A stretch of 7,147 bases of DNA from Alphaproteobacteria bacterium (GTDB lineage: Bacteria > Pseudomonadota > Alphaproteobacteria > Micavibrionales > CSBR16-224). A program made the position numbers and the translations under genes. This document shows positions 1 through 5,951 of the stretch, in pieces. The notes beneath the pieces are model-generated. The model ran no database searches. It was not told the DNA's origin and saw only the letters and a program-made list of their open reading frames with translations. Position 1 is the stretch's first letter. Each line of letters opens with the position of its first letter. The stretch covers positions 1-7,147 of the forward strand of contig SBHI01000109.1 of assembly GCA_006226225.1 (NCBI GenBank), given 5' to 3'.

Positions 1-634
1 GGTAGCCATATTCTCGCAGTTTGTGTTGCCAGTCTTCACGGCTTTTTTCATCTTCTGCACCCAGTAGAACGCAGGCATCAGCGCGTTTCAGGCCGTTTTT
101 AGGATGTTCGCGCAGCGGTCCGGCGGGAAAAACCGCGCCATTGCCGAAACCGGCACTGGCATCAATAACCAGAAAAGAAAGGTTTTTGCTTAGTGACGGG
201 TTTTGGAAACCGTCATCCATGATGATTGCTCCTGCGCCGCCCTCAGCTGCGGCGACAGCGCCCGCTGTACGTTTGCGGGAGACCCAGCAAGGTGCGTGCC
301 GTGCCAGCAGCAACGGTTCATCTCCGGTATCTTGAAAACTGTGCTGTGCAGGTTTGACAAGCACGGGGCCTTTTAACGTCCCGCCATAGCCGCGCGTTAA
401 AAAATGCGGCAGAAATCCAAGATCGTGCAGGATATGAGAAACGGCAATGGCAACAGGTGTTTTGCCGCTGCCACCCATCGTGAGATTGCCGATACACAAA
501 ACCGGAACTTCCGCATGGTATGGCGATGCCAGCCGCCGCCGCAGACGTGACAGGCGGTCATACAGCCAACCCAGCGGTTTTAATGCTGGTGGCGGAGGGG
601 TTGTGCCGTACCAAAAAGCGGGGGTCTTGCGCAT
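1..634 (-). CDS. lpxK: Tetraacyldisaccharide 4'-kinase LpxK, 3' part cut off by window edge
   Basis: LpxK transfers the ATP gamma-phosphate to the 4' position of the tetraacyldisaccharide-1-phosphate lipid A precursor, at the cytoplasmic face of the inner membrane. I translated the minus strand: 211 residues are present, and the family is usually about 320-340, so the C-terminal third is missing. Residues 1-35 form the typical Trp/Tyr-containing N-terminal amphipathic region (FWYG near 7-10, GWLYDRL near 22-28). The LpxK-type P-loop GNLTMGGSGKTPV is at 49-61, with Lys58 as the Walker Lys. RGYGG follows near residue 80, GDEP lies near 104, the acidic pair DDGFQ is at 140-144, and GFGNG...PAGPLRE is at 162-176. 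The ATG start is supported by AAGGAG at 640-645, 5 nt upstream. The next gene is divergent, so lpxK heads its own transcript here rather than following msbA or a Kdo transferase gene. The motif set leaves little doubt about the family. Confidence 0.95.
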   Translation of the reverse strand, partial: MRKTPAFWYGTTPPPPALKPLGWLYDRLSRLRRRLASPYHAEVPVLCIGNLTMGGSGKTPVAIAVSHILHDLGFLPHFLTRGYGGTLKGPVLVKPAQHSFQDTGDEPLLLARHAPCWVSRKRTAGAVAAAEGGAGAIIMDDGFQNPSLSKNLSFLVIDASAGFGNGAVFPAGPLREHPKNGLKRADACVLLGAEDEKSREDWQHKLREYGY

Positions 635-655
635 TATAGCTCCTTCTAAAAAGAA

Positions 656-685
656 ACTTTAGCGCAGCTGCGGAAGGTATGCCAG
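656..685 (-). promoter_or_regulatory. Candidate sigma70-type promoter for lpxK
   Basis: On the minus strand a CTGGCA -35-like box (685-680, 4 of 6 matches to TTGACA) and a TAAAGT -10-like box (661-656, 4 of 6 to TATAAT) are separated by 18 nt. They sit just upstream of the lpxK ribosome binding site. The spacer holds a perfect 10-bp palindrome CGCAGCTGCG (663-672). lpxK must be transcribed from this 128-bp gap or from within the neighbouring gene, because that neighbour is divergent. Boxes this degenerate can occur by chance. Confidence 0.25.
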
Positions 686-708
686 CGTTAAGGATGTGTT
701 TCTTAACG
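686..708. repeat. Inverted repeat, 7-bp arms, possible operator between divergent genes
   Basis: CGTTAAG (686-692) and CTTAACG (702-708) are perfect inverted copies separated by 9 nt. The right arm overlaps the -35-like box of the candidate rightward promoter, and the left arm abuts the candidate leftward -35 box. A dimeric regulator bound here could affect both genes. It is not followed by a T-tract, so it is not an intrinsic terminator. The regulator is unknown. Confidence 0.4.
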
Positions 709-732
709 GAATTTTAGAACGGGACTGATAAT
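703..732 (+). promoter_or_regulatory. Candidate sigma70-type promoter for the GGDEF-like gene
   Basis: A GATAAT -10-like box (727-732, 5 of 6 matches) lies 18 nt downstream of TTAACG (703-708, 4 of 6 to TTGACA). This predicts a transcript start near 739 and a leader of about 24 nt that contains the AAGGAG ribosome binding site. The -35 box lies inside the inverted repeat at 686-708. No better pair was seen between 635 and 762. Confidence 0.4.
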
Positions 733-762
733 CTGTAAGAAGAGACAGTATAAGGAGATAAT

Positions 763-1674
763 ATGGCTCTGCGATATACATCCGTTCTTCCCAATGATCT
801 TTTGCTGCGTGATATTAAGGCACATATGGATTGGTTCGAGGCTGTGTTGCGGCAGTCTTTCTTTTCCAATGCAACAGCGGCAGACGGCGGAGAATTCACT
901 ATTCCTACAATTTTTGCCAAATGGTGTGCTGATAATACCCACCGAGATTCTGTTGATGAGGCGGCAGTAGAGCAAATGCGGCAAGTCCATGACGCATTGG
1001 CAGAGACCGGGGCGGATTGTCTGCGTGCAGAAGGCGGTATGACACAAGAAAACTATACGGCACTAACGCAATGTATGGATGCTTATATCAAGCAGCTACA
1101 GAAATTCAGCGAAGATCTGGCCGGGAGTAATTTCAGCATCGATACGGTGACGGGGCTGCGCAGCGCGGCGGGTATGAAAAACGAAATCGCTCGTGAGCTT
1201 GACCGGCGTGACCGTAAAAGCGATGTGTTTTGCGTTTGCGCTTTATCCATTGACGGGCATAAAGCCTTGGCAGAATCGCGCGGTGAACGTCGTATGAAAG
1301 AGGTTTATGCGCATATTGCCGAATTGCTGATGGATTCTCTGCGTTCTTATGATGACGGCTACTATCTGGGAGAAGGTGAATATCTGCTATGCCTGAAACA
1401 TGCGGAATTACTGGATGCCTGTACGGTAATGGACCGTATTTGCGCCAGGATTGCGACGACACCCGCCCATATGAGCGGTACGGATGAATCTGTTAGCGTC
1501 ACCATTTCTTGCGGTGTGGCCGAACCCGTTCCGGGGGATAAAATCGACGATATTTTTGCCAATGCCGCACGTGCTATGAAAGAGGCGCAGGAAGAAGGCG
1601 GTAATCAGGTTATGGACTGGAAAGAAAAGAGTGCCCTGCAGCAATATGCGGAAGATGCCGCCATATTTGACTGA
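763..1674 (+). CDS. CZB-like sensor plus degenerate GGDEF domain protein, probably not a diguanylate cyclase
   Basis: A 303-residue cytosolic protein with no signal peptide or membrane segment. AAGGAG at 752-757 lies 5 nt before the ATG. Residues 12-90 resemble the chemoreceptor zinc-binding (CZB) domain of E. coli DgcZ: AHMDW at 20-24 matches AHxxW, FAKW is at 51-54, and His76 and Gly83 fall at the expected spacing. Two of the four zinc ligands are retained (His21, His76); the Cys position is Thr49 and the last His position is Ala80. Residues 127-286 are a GGDEF fold: it opens with DTVTGL (127-132) and ends in the ISCGVAEP and AARAMKEAQEEGGNQV segments. The signature is GEGEY (203-207), and the first Asp of DxD is Ser162, so both usual metal ligands are gone. 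RSYD (194-197) sits exactly five residues before the signature, as in an RxxD c-di-GMP inhibitory site. I infer a c-di-GMP-binding or scaffold role rather than synthesis. It is convergent with the aminopeptidase gene. Confidence 0.8.
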   Translation: MALRYTSVLPNDLLLRDIKAHMDWFEAVLRQSFFSNATAADGGEFTIPTIFAKWCADNTHRDSVDEAAVEQMRQVHDALAETGADCLRAEGGMTQENYTALTQCMDAYIKQLQKFSEDLAGSNFSIDTVTGLRSAAGMKNEIARELDRRDRKSDVFCVCALSIDGHKALAESRGERRMKEVYAHIAELLMDSLRSYDDGYYLGEGEYLLCLKHAELLDACTVMDRICARIATTPAHMSGTDESVSVTISCGVAEPVPGDKIDDIFANAARAMKEAQEEGGNQVMDWKEKSALQQYAEDAAIFD

Positions 1675-1710
1675 CGGCATCCCGCTTGAATTTAAATTTT
1701 ATGTTGTTCT

Positions 1711-3126
1711 TTATTTCTTCGGGCCGCCCGGCTTTTTCGCACCGAAACGCTTTTTAATCATGTCAAAGCTGGCACGGATAGCGTAAGCCTCCCCGCCTTT
1801 CGGTGACCCGGGTTTGGATGTCGGATTCCAGCCATAGGTATCGATATGCACCCAGTTGATATCCTTTTCCACGAATTTTTGCAAAAACAGCGCAGCGGTA
1901 ATCGCGCCGGCGAAAGCACCGCCCGAGTTATTGACATCGGCGATATCGCTTTTGATCATGGATTCGTAGTTTTTCCACAGCGGCAGACGCCAAAGCGGAT
2001 CGCTGGTACGCGCGGAGGCGGCCTCAAAATCCTGTGCTGTTTTGTCGTCATTGGTGAAAATCGGCGGAATTTCAGGCCCCAGTGCCGTGCGTGCCGCACC
2101 GGTCAGGGTTGCAAAGTCAATCAGCAGGTCGGGTTTGTCATTACAGGCTTCGGCAAGGGCATCGGCGAGAATAAGACGACCTTCTGCGTCGGTATTGCCA
2201 ATTTCTACTGAAATACCTTTGCGGGTGTCGATCACATCGCTGGGACGGAAAGCGTTGCCGTCAATATTGTTTTCCACAGCGGGGATTAGAACACGCAGAC
2301 GTACGGGCAGTCCGGCCTCCATAATCATTTGTGCCAGACCCAGCACATGGGCGGCACCGCCCATATCCTTTTTCATCAGCGCCATATTTGCGCCGCCTTT
2401 CATATTTAAGCCGCCGGTATCAAAACAGACACCTTTACCAACCAGTGTGACTTTCGGCGCATCTTCATCGCCCCAGCTGAAATCCAGAAGACGCGGTGCT
2501 TTGTCGCTGGCGCGGCCAACGGCATGAACGGCGGGATAGTTTTCTTTTAAAAGATCGTCGCCGCGGATGACTTTCAGGCTTTCGGTATTAAATTCTTTCG
2601 TGAGGGCGCGGGCGGCTTTTTCAAGGTCGTCGGGGCCCATATCATTGGTCGGGGTGTTGATCAGGTCGCGGATCAGGAAAATAGCTTTTACTGTCATATT
2701 TACCGCGTCTTTATCGGCATTTGCCGGCCAGACCAGTTTGTTTTCCTTTTTGGCAGTATTTGTTTTTTTCGATTTATAGCGGTCAAAAGCGTACTGTCCG
2801 AATGCCCAGCCCATTGCGGCTTCAGTGGCTTCATCTTTGCTCATTTTGCGGTCTATATGATAGCCGCCCTTATGTTCCGGCAGATTTTTCGGCAGGGCGG
2901 AATAGCTGTAGATCGAATCTTCTTCCGGCAGTCCAAACAGGAAAGATGTCGCCTGTCCGTCTGTGGCGGGCAAAGGTAGGACGCTGCCACTTTTAGCGGA
3001 GAATCCGGCACTACTGACCCAGTTTTGCGTTTCCTCCGGCTGTTTTTTCAGCCAGTCTTTCAATTCGGACGGCTTGACGGGAATAACGGCGCGGGAGGTT
3101 TTGCCTTTACGGTCGAGAAAATTCAT
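1711..3126 (-). CDS. M17 family leucyl aminopeptidase
   Basis: A 471-residue cytosolic metallo-aminopeptidase that removes N-terminal residues from peptides using two metal ions; M17 enzymes normally form hexamers. The whole active-site set is visible. GKGVCFDTGG at 230-239 gives metal ligands Lys231 and Asp236. Lys243 in the following MKGG matches the catalytic Lys. MKKDMGGAA around 251-259 gives ligand Asp254. NTDAEGRL at 311-318 gives Asp313, Glu315 and the catalytic Arg317. ATLTGA follows at 339-344. Residues 1-140 are the variable N-terminal domain, and the last 12 residues are a basic Lys/Gly/Pro tail. Length is near the usual 450-500. The ATG is preceded by GAGGA (minus strand, 3138-3134) with a 7-nt spacer. 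It lies 89 bp downstream of sppA on the same strand, consistent with a peptide-turnover unit. I leave the symbol empty because PepA, PepB and other M17 subfamilies cannot be separated by eye. Confidence 0.95.
   Translation of the reverse strand: MNFLDRKGKTSRAVIPVKPSELKDWLKKQPEETQNWVSSAGFSAKSGSVLPLPATDGQATSFLFGLPEEDSIYSYSALPKNLPEHKGGYHIDRKMSKDEATEAAMGWAFGQYAFDRYKSKKTNTAKKENKLVWPANADKDAVNMTVKAIFLIRDLINTPTNDMGPDDLEKAARALTKEFNTESLKVIRGDDLLKENYPAVHAVGRASDKAPRLLDFSWGDEDAPKVTLVGKGVCFDTGGLNMKGGANMALMKKDMGGAAHVLGLAQMIMEAGLPVRLRVLIPAVENNIDGNAFRPSDVIDTRKGISVEIGNTDAEGRLILADALAEACNDKPDLLIDFATLTGAARTALGPEIPPIFTNDDKTAQDFEAASARTSDPLWRLPLWKNYESMIKSDIADVNNSGGAFAGAITAALFLQKFVEKDINWVHIDTYGWNPTSKPGSPKGGEAYAIRASFDMIKKRFGAKKPGGPKK
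1718..1737 (+). terminator. Weak intrinsic terminator candidate for the GGDEF-like gene
   Basis: On the plus strand CGGG (1720-1723) pairs with CCCG (1727-1730) around a CCG loop, with one further U-G pair, and five T residues follow (1733-1737). It starts about 45 nt after the GGDEF-like stop codon and lies inside the last codons of the convergent aminopeptidase gene (its Gly/Pro/Lys-rich tail). The stem is short, and the coding constraint on the other strand could explain it. Confidence 0.3.
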
Positions 3127-3166
3127 GGACGGATCCTCGTTGTTGTTCTTGTATGATGTGGAGCCG

Positions 3167-3196
3167 AGATTAGCATGAAAATAGATAATATGTCAA
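3167..3196 (-). promoter_or_regulatory. Candidate promoter for the aminopeptidase gene
   Basis: In the 89-bp gap after sppA, a perfect TTGACA -35 box (minus strand, 3196-3191) is followed after 18 nt by TAATCT (3172-3167), a 3-of-6 -10 box. This predicts initiation near 3160 and a leader of about 35 nt that includes the GAGGA ribosome binding site. The gap is AT-rich compared with the coding sequence. It could let the aminopeptidase gene be expressed independently of sppA. The weak -10 limits confidence. Confidence 0.4.
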
Positions 3197-3215
3197 TAAA
3201 ATATACGGGTCCGCG

Positions 3216-5174
3216 TTAATCAGCTGTTAGTCCTATGGCGAGCGGAGAAATGACTAAAGGTTCGCTTTGACTGCGTGATAAAGTCCAGATTTGCAGTAGT
3301 TCCGTGGCCCCTTCCGGCAGTTGTATATCCGTGGAAATGGGCGGTACGCCGCTGACGGCACTTTCCGTGAATAATTCAAACAACAGTTCCAATGTAGAAC
3401 GGCGTGGTGGGTATTGTACGACAGGAACGGCTTCTTCAGGCTTAAATCCGGCCATTTCCTTTGCCTTTTGCAACGCGTCTTCCAGTCCACCGAGACTGTC
3501 AACCAATTTGGCATCCAGTGCCTGTTTTCCTGTCCAGACACGTCCCTGTGCGACTTTTTCAACCTCTTCCGTCGTCATACCGCGCCCTTCGGCAACAAGG
3601 CTGACAAAAGTATTATAGATATGGTCAAGTAAGGCATTGAAGCGTTTGCGTGCGGTGGGTGAAAACTGTGATTGTGATGACCACATATCGGCATTTTTAC
3701 CAATATTGACAGATTCCCATGTGATACCGAGTTTTTTCCACAAATCCTCCAATACCATTTTCCCGGCAAATACGCCGATTGAACCAGTCAGTGTTGCCGG
3801 TGCGGCAACGATATGGTCGGCGTTAACAACAGCCCAGTAGCCGCCGGATGCGGCAGCTGCCCCCATTGATACGATGACTTTTTTTTCTTTTTCACGGGCG
3901 TAAACGACGGCGCGTCGAATGGCTTCGGCAGCTGTCGGTGATCCGCCGGGGGAATCCATTCGTAGTACGATGGCGGCGATATCATCATCCTGTGCCGCAC
4001 TGCGAATAGAAGAAGAAATGCGGTCTGCGAACATAGGCTCTCCGCCTGACATCGGTGAAGCGCCGCCGCCGTCTTTGCTGGGTACGATCGCGCCTGATGC
4101 ATAGATCAGAGCGATTTTATCTTTGCCCTCATGTGCGGTAACGGGGGCCTTTTTCCGGATTAGCTGTGACAGGAAACCAACCATGCCTTCTTCGTCCTCT
4201 TCGACTTTGGCACTGAAGCCGTAGCCAAGCAGGTCGATGGTTTTGACCTTTTCATTCTCTTCTTCATCTTCATCGTCATTTTCATTTTTGTGCGCATCAG
4301 CTTTTATCTTTTCTGCGGCTTCTTTTTTTGCGGTCTCTAGCAGGACATCATAATGTTCCAGCTTGTTAATCAGCTTGTTTTCGACGGCTTCCGTACCGAG
4401 ATGTGGTGCCGTGTCGATCAGTTTGCGTACTTCTTCAGGTGTCAGGCTGCGGTCGGCCGCAATCCCTTCAGTGATTTGCGCGGCAAGATCACCGAGCAGT
4501 TCCGTCATCATCCTGTGGCTGGCTTCACTCATCCCCGTACGGGTCAGGCTTTCCATGGCGCTTTTATATTGGCCGCGATGGTCGAACGAGGCTTCGACGC
4601 CGAATTTTTCCATGACGCCTTTTAAAAACGGGGTTTCGCTGCTGATTCCGGTGATGGAAACAAGGCCGAGCGGTTGCAGCCAGATTTCGTCAAAAGCTGC
4701 GGCAAGGTAATAGGATCCTGTGCCGCCGCCCATGCCTCCAAAACTCTCGCTGTAGATCCATGCTTTTTTACCTTTGTCGCGGAAGCGGTGAATGACATCA
4801 CGCAGCTCTTGTATTTCTGCAAGGTCGTAATGGCTGGCACCAGCATGAATAACAAGACCTGACACGCGGTCATCCGTTGCGGCCATATCAATCGCATCGA
4901 CAATTTCATGTAATGTTGTCGGCGGACGTAGTAATGGGCCGCGCAGGGACGGTTTTTGGCTGGTTTTATACAGATTTGGTTTGAGTTTATAGGTCAGCAG
5001 AATATTTTCCGGCAGTGGCGGCGGTGCGTAATTGACGGCCCGGTGAACCGTTGCCAGAAAAAAGCAGATGGCGATAAAAAGCGCAAAGCCGAAAACGGCA
5101 AAAATACGTCCCAAAAAAGAAAAAAAACGGCCGGAACCTTTGTCTTCTTTACGGCGTGTGTGTTGGGATTGCAT
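3216..5174 (-). CDS. sppA: Signal peptide peptidase SppA, large two-domain (67K) type, S49 family
   Basis: SppA is a membrane-anchored serine peptidase that degrades signal peptides left in the inner membrane after secretion; it uses a Ser/Lys dyad split between two S49 repeats. The 652-residue product has a basic N-terminus (RRKEDKGSGR), then one hydrophobic anchor at about 18-42. The N-terminal S49 domain spans about 85-285 and carries GQYKSAMESL at 201-210, where Lys204 matches the catalytic Lys of E. coli SppA. The C-terminal S49 domain spans about 353-580: LRMDSPGGS at 404-412 and ASGGYW at 442-447, with Ser443 as the nucleophile. Length is close to E. coli SppA (about 618). The extra length includes a strongly acidic linker at about 295-309 between the domains. 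The start has only a weak purine-rich GAGAGA ribosome binding site, but the basic tail and anchor follow it directly. It is followed on the same strand by the M17 aminopeptidase gene. Confidence 0.95.
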   Translation of the reverse strand: MQSQHTRRKEDKGSGRFFSFLGRIFAVFGFALFIAICFFLATVHRAVNYAPPPLPENILLTYKLKPNLYKTSQKPSLRGPLLRPPTTLHEIVDAIDMAATDDRVSGLVIHAGASHYDLAEIQELRDVIHRFRDKGKKAWIYSESFGGMGGGTGSYYLAAAFDEIWLQPLGLVSITGISSETPFLKGVMEKFGVEASFDHRGQYKSAMESLTRTGMSEASHRMMTELLGDLAAQITEGIAADRSLTPEEVRKLIDTAPHLGTEAVENKLINKLEHYDVLLETAKKEAAEKIKADAHKNENDDEDEEENEKVKTIDLLGYGFSAKVEEDEEGMVGFLSQLIRKKAPVTAHEGKDKIALIYASGAIVPSKDGGGASPMSGGEPMFADRISSSIRSAAQDDDIAAIVLRMDSPGGSPTAAEAIRRAVVYAREKEKKVIVSMGAAAASGGYWAVVNADHIVAAPATLTGSIGVFAGKMVLEDLWKKLGITWESVNIGKNADMWSSQSQFSPTARKRFNALLDHIYNTFVSLVAEGRGMTTEEVEKVAQGRVWTGKQALDAKLVDSLGGLEDALQKAKEMAGFKPEEAVPVVQYPPRRSTLELLFELFTESAVSGVPPISTDIQLPEGATELLQIWTLSRSQSEPLVISPLAIGLTAD

Positions 5175-5295
5175 GCAATATCTCTCTCGAATCGGTAAGG
5201 CGGGCGGATGAAGGGCAAGGAAAGGCCGGAATCATCCTCTTATCCCCCATTCTGACGGAAAACTCTAAACAGAGTGTAAAAATTTCCTTCCGCAG

Positions 5296-5335
5296 AAAGG
5301 GAAAATCTAAAAAAAAGACGCGACCAAAGGGAAAA
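5296..5335. repeat. Pair of 10-bp direct repeats, 30-bp period
   Basis: AAAGGGAAAA occurs at 5296-5305 and again at 5326-5335, exactly 30 bp apart, which is close to three helical turns. The stretch between is A-rich with an 8-A run. It sits upstream of the candidate promoter for the plus-strand operon. It could be an activator site or intrinsically bent DNA, but low-complexity purine tracts often produce such matches. Confidence 0.3.
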
Positions 5336-5342
5336 GCTTTGC

Positions 5343-5378
5343 TATCCTAGACAAACGTACTAACGGTACGTTTCAGAT
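5343..5378 (+). promoter_or_regulatory. Candidate promoter core of the membrane protein/acyl-CoA dehydrogenase operon
   Basis: Two readings are possible. TATCCT (5343-5348, 4 of 6 matches) may be a -10 box with initiation near 5355, though no good -35 precedes it. Alternatively TAGACA (5348-5353, 5 of 6 to TTGACA) may be a -35 box, with a poor -10 such as TCAGAT (5373-5378) after 19 nt. In both cases the palindrome at 5353-5373 overlaps the core promoter or the start site, the geometry expected for repression. Confidence 0.3.
5353..5373. promoter_or_regulatory. Perfect palindrome, 8-bp arms, likely repressor operator
   Basis: AAACGTAC (5353-5360) and GTACGTTT (5366-5373) are exact inverted copies around a 5-nt centre (TAACG). 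Size and layout resemble operators of TetR-family repressors, which often control transport or acyl-CoA genes, but I cannot assign a regulator and none is encoded in the window. The site lies 44 bp before the ATG of the first gene of the plus-strand operon. No T-tract follows, so a terminator is unlikely. Confidence 0.55.
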
Positions 5379-5417
5379 AACCGCAAATAAACCACAGCAT
5401 CGCAGGAACGAAAAAAT

Positions 5418-5939
5418 ATGTTCGGAGGCAAAAAAGATAAGCCGCGCGTCGGCGCAAGCGCGAAACGTATGCAGGCGGAAATGATCGCACGCAAACACCG
5501 TGGCGAAGATGTGAAAGGGGCAGGGCAAAAGCAGGATGTGACCGGCCCGATTGTTTTGATTTTTTTAATCAGTGTCGCTATGGCTTTTTTGATGACCGAT
5601 CAGGGAGTTTACGACCGTTATGCTCATTATTTTCGCATCACGAATAACGCCTTGGTTAATCAGTTGCTGGTCGGGCCGGGAAAACCGTCCTTTATCGGTA
5701 ACAGCTTGGCGGATACGGTAATCGTGTCGATCACCCGCGGGCTGTTTCTGTTTTTATTGGCGGGATCTGTTCCTTATATGGTGCGCCTCTACGCCCGCGC
5801 GACTGACCGGATGCAGGGAAATCTGTATGTTATGCATTGGGGTTGCCTCATTGTTGTGCCTTTTATCGTTTATGTTTCGCAAAGCTTTATCTGGCCGCTT
5901 TTAAAAGATGTGTATGACATTTTCTTCTACACAGGATAG
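5418..5939 (+). CDS. Three-helix inner-membrane protein of unknown family
   Basis: I do not recognise a family. The 173-residue product begins with a strongly basic hydrophilic stretch of about 40 residues (KKDKPR, KRMQAEMIARKHR). Three hydrophobic segments follow, at about 42-59, 104-124 and 138-160. Positive charge in the N-tail and in the loop RLYARATDRMQG (123-134) suggests the N-terminus and second loop are cytosolic. The 60-100 loop and the C-terminal end (DVYDIFFYTG) would then be periplasmic. No catalytic motif, Cys pair or heme-binding pattern stands out. AGGAA at 5404-5408 with a 9-nt spacer supports the start. The acyl-CoA dehydrogenase ATG follows 12 bp after the stop, so the two are probably co-transcribed; the membrane protein may serve lipid or acyl-CoA metabolism, but that rests on context alone. 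Confidence 0.8.
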   Translation: MFGGKKDKPRVGASAKRMQAEMIARKHRGEDVKGAGQKQDVTGPIVLIFLISVAMAFLMTDQGVYDRYAHYFRITNNALVNQLLVGPGKPSFIGNSLADTVIVSITRGLFLFLLAGSVPYMVRLYARATDRMQGNLYVMHWGCLIVVPFIVYVSQSFIWPLLKDVYDIFFYTG

Positions 5940-5951
5940 GGAATAAGAAAA

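Noticed and set aside
21..335. 104-codon plus-strand open frame at the left edge
   Set aside because: The minus strand encodes LpxK with P-loop, DDGFQ and PAGPLRE motifs through this stretch.
688..706. CtrA-type site suggested by two TTAA motifs
   Set aside because: The CtrA consensus needs TTAA-N7-TTAA; here the gap is 11 nt.
2042..2527. 161-codon open frame on the plus strand opposite the aminopeptidase gene
   Set aside because: It runs antisense to a gene with complete M17 active-site motifs, is rich in Ser/Arg/Pro as expected of a shadow frame, and shows no recognisable domain.
5240..5256. CCCCCATT resembling a heat-shock (sigma32) -10 box
   Set aside because: No CTTGAA-like -35 box lies at the required distance upstream on the plus strand.
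5175..5295. Promoter for sppA in the divergent gap
   Set aside because: Several TTTACA- or GATAAG-like fragments and a small inverted repeat (ACTCT/AGAGT at 5262-5275) were seen, but no -35/-10 pair with acceptable spacing.
5278..5304. Hairpin followed by five U residues on the minus strand, resembling an intrinsic terminator
   Set aside because: The stem is A/U-rich with a wobble pair, and no minus-strand gene lies upstream for it to terminate; it sits in the sppA leader region.
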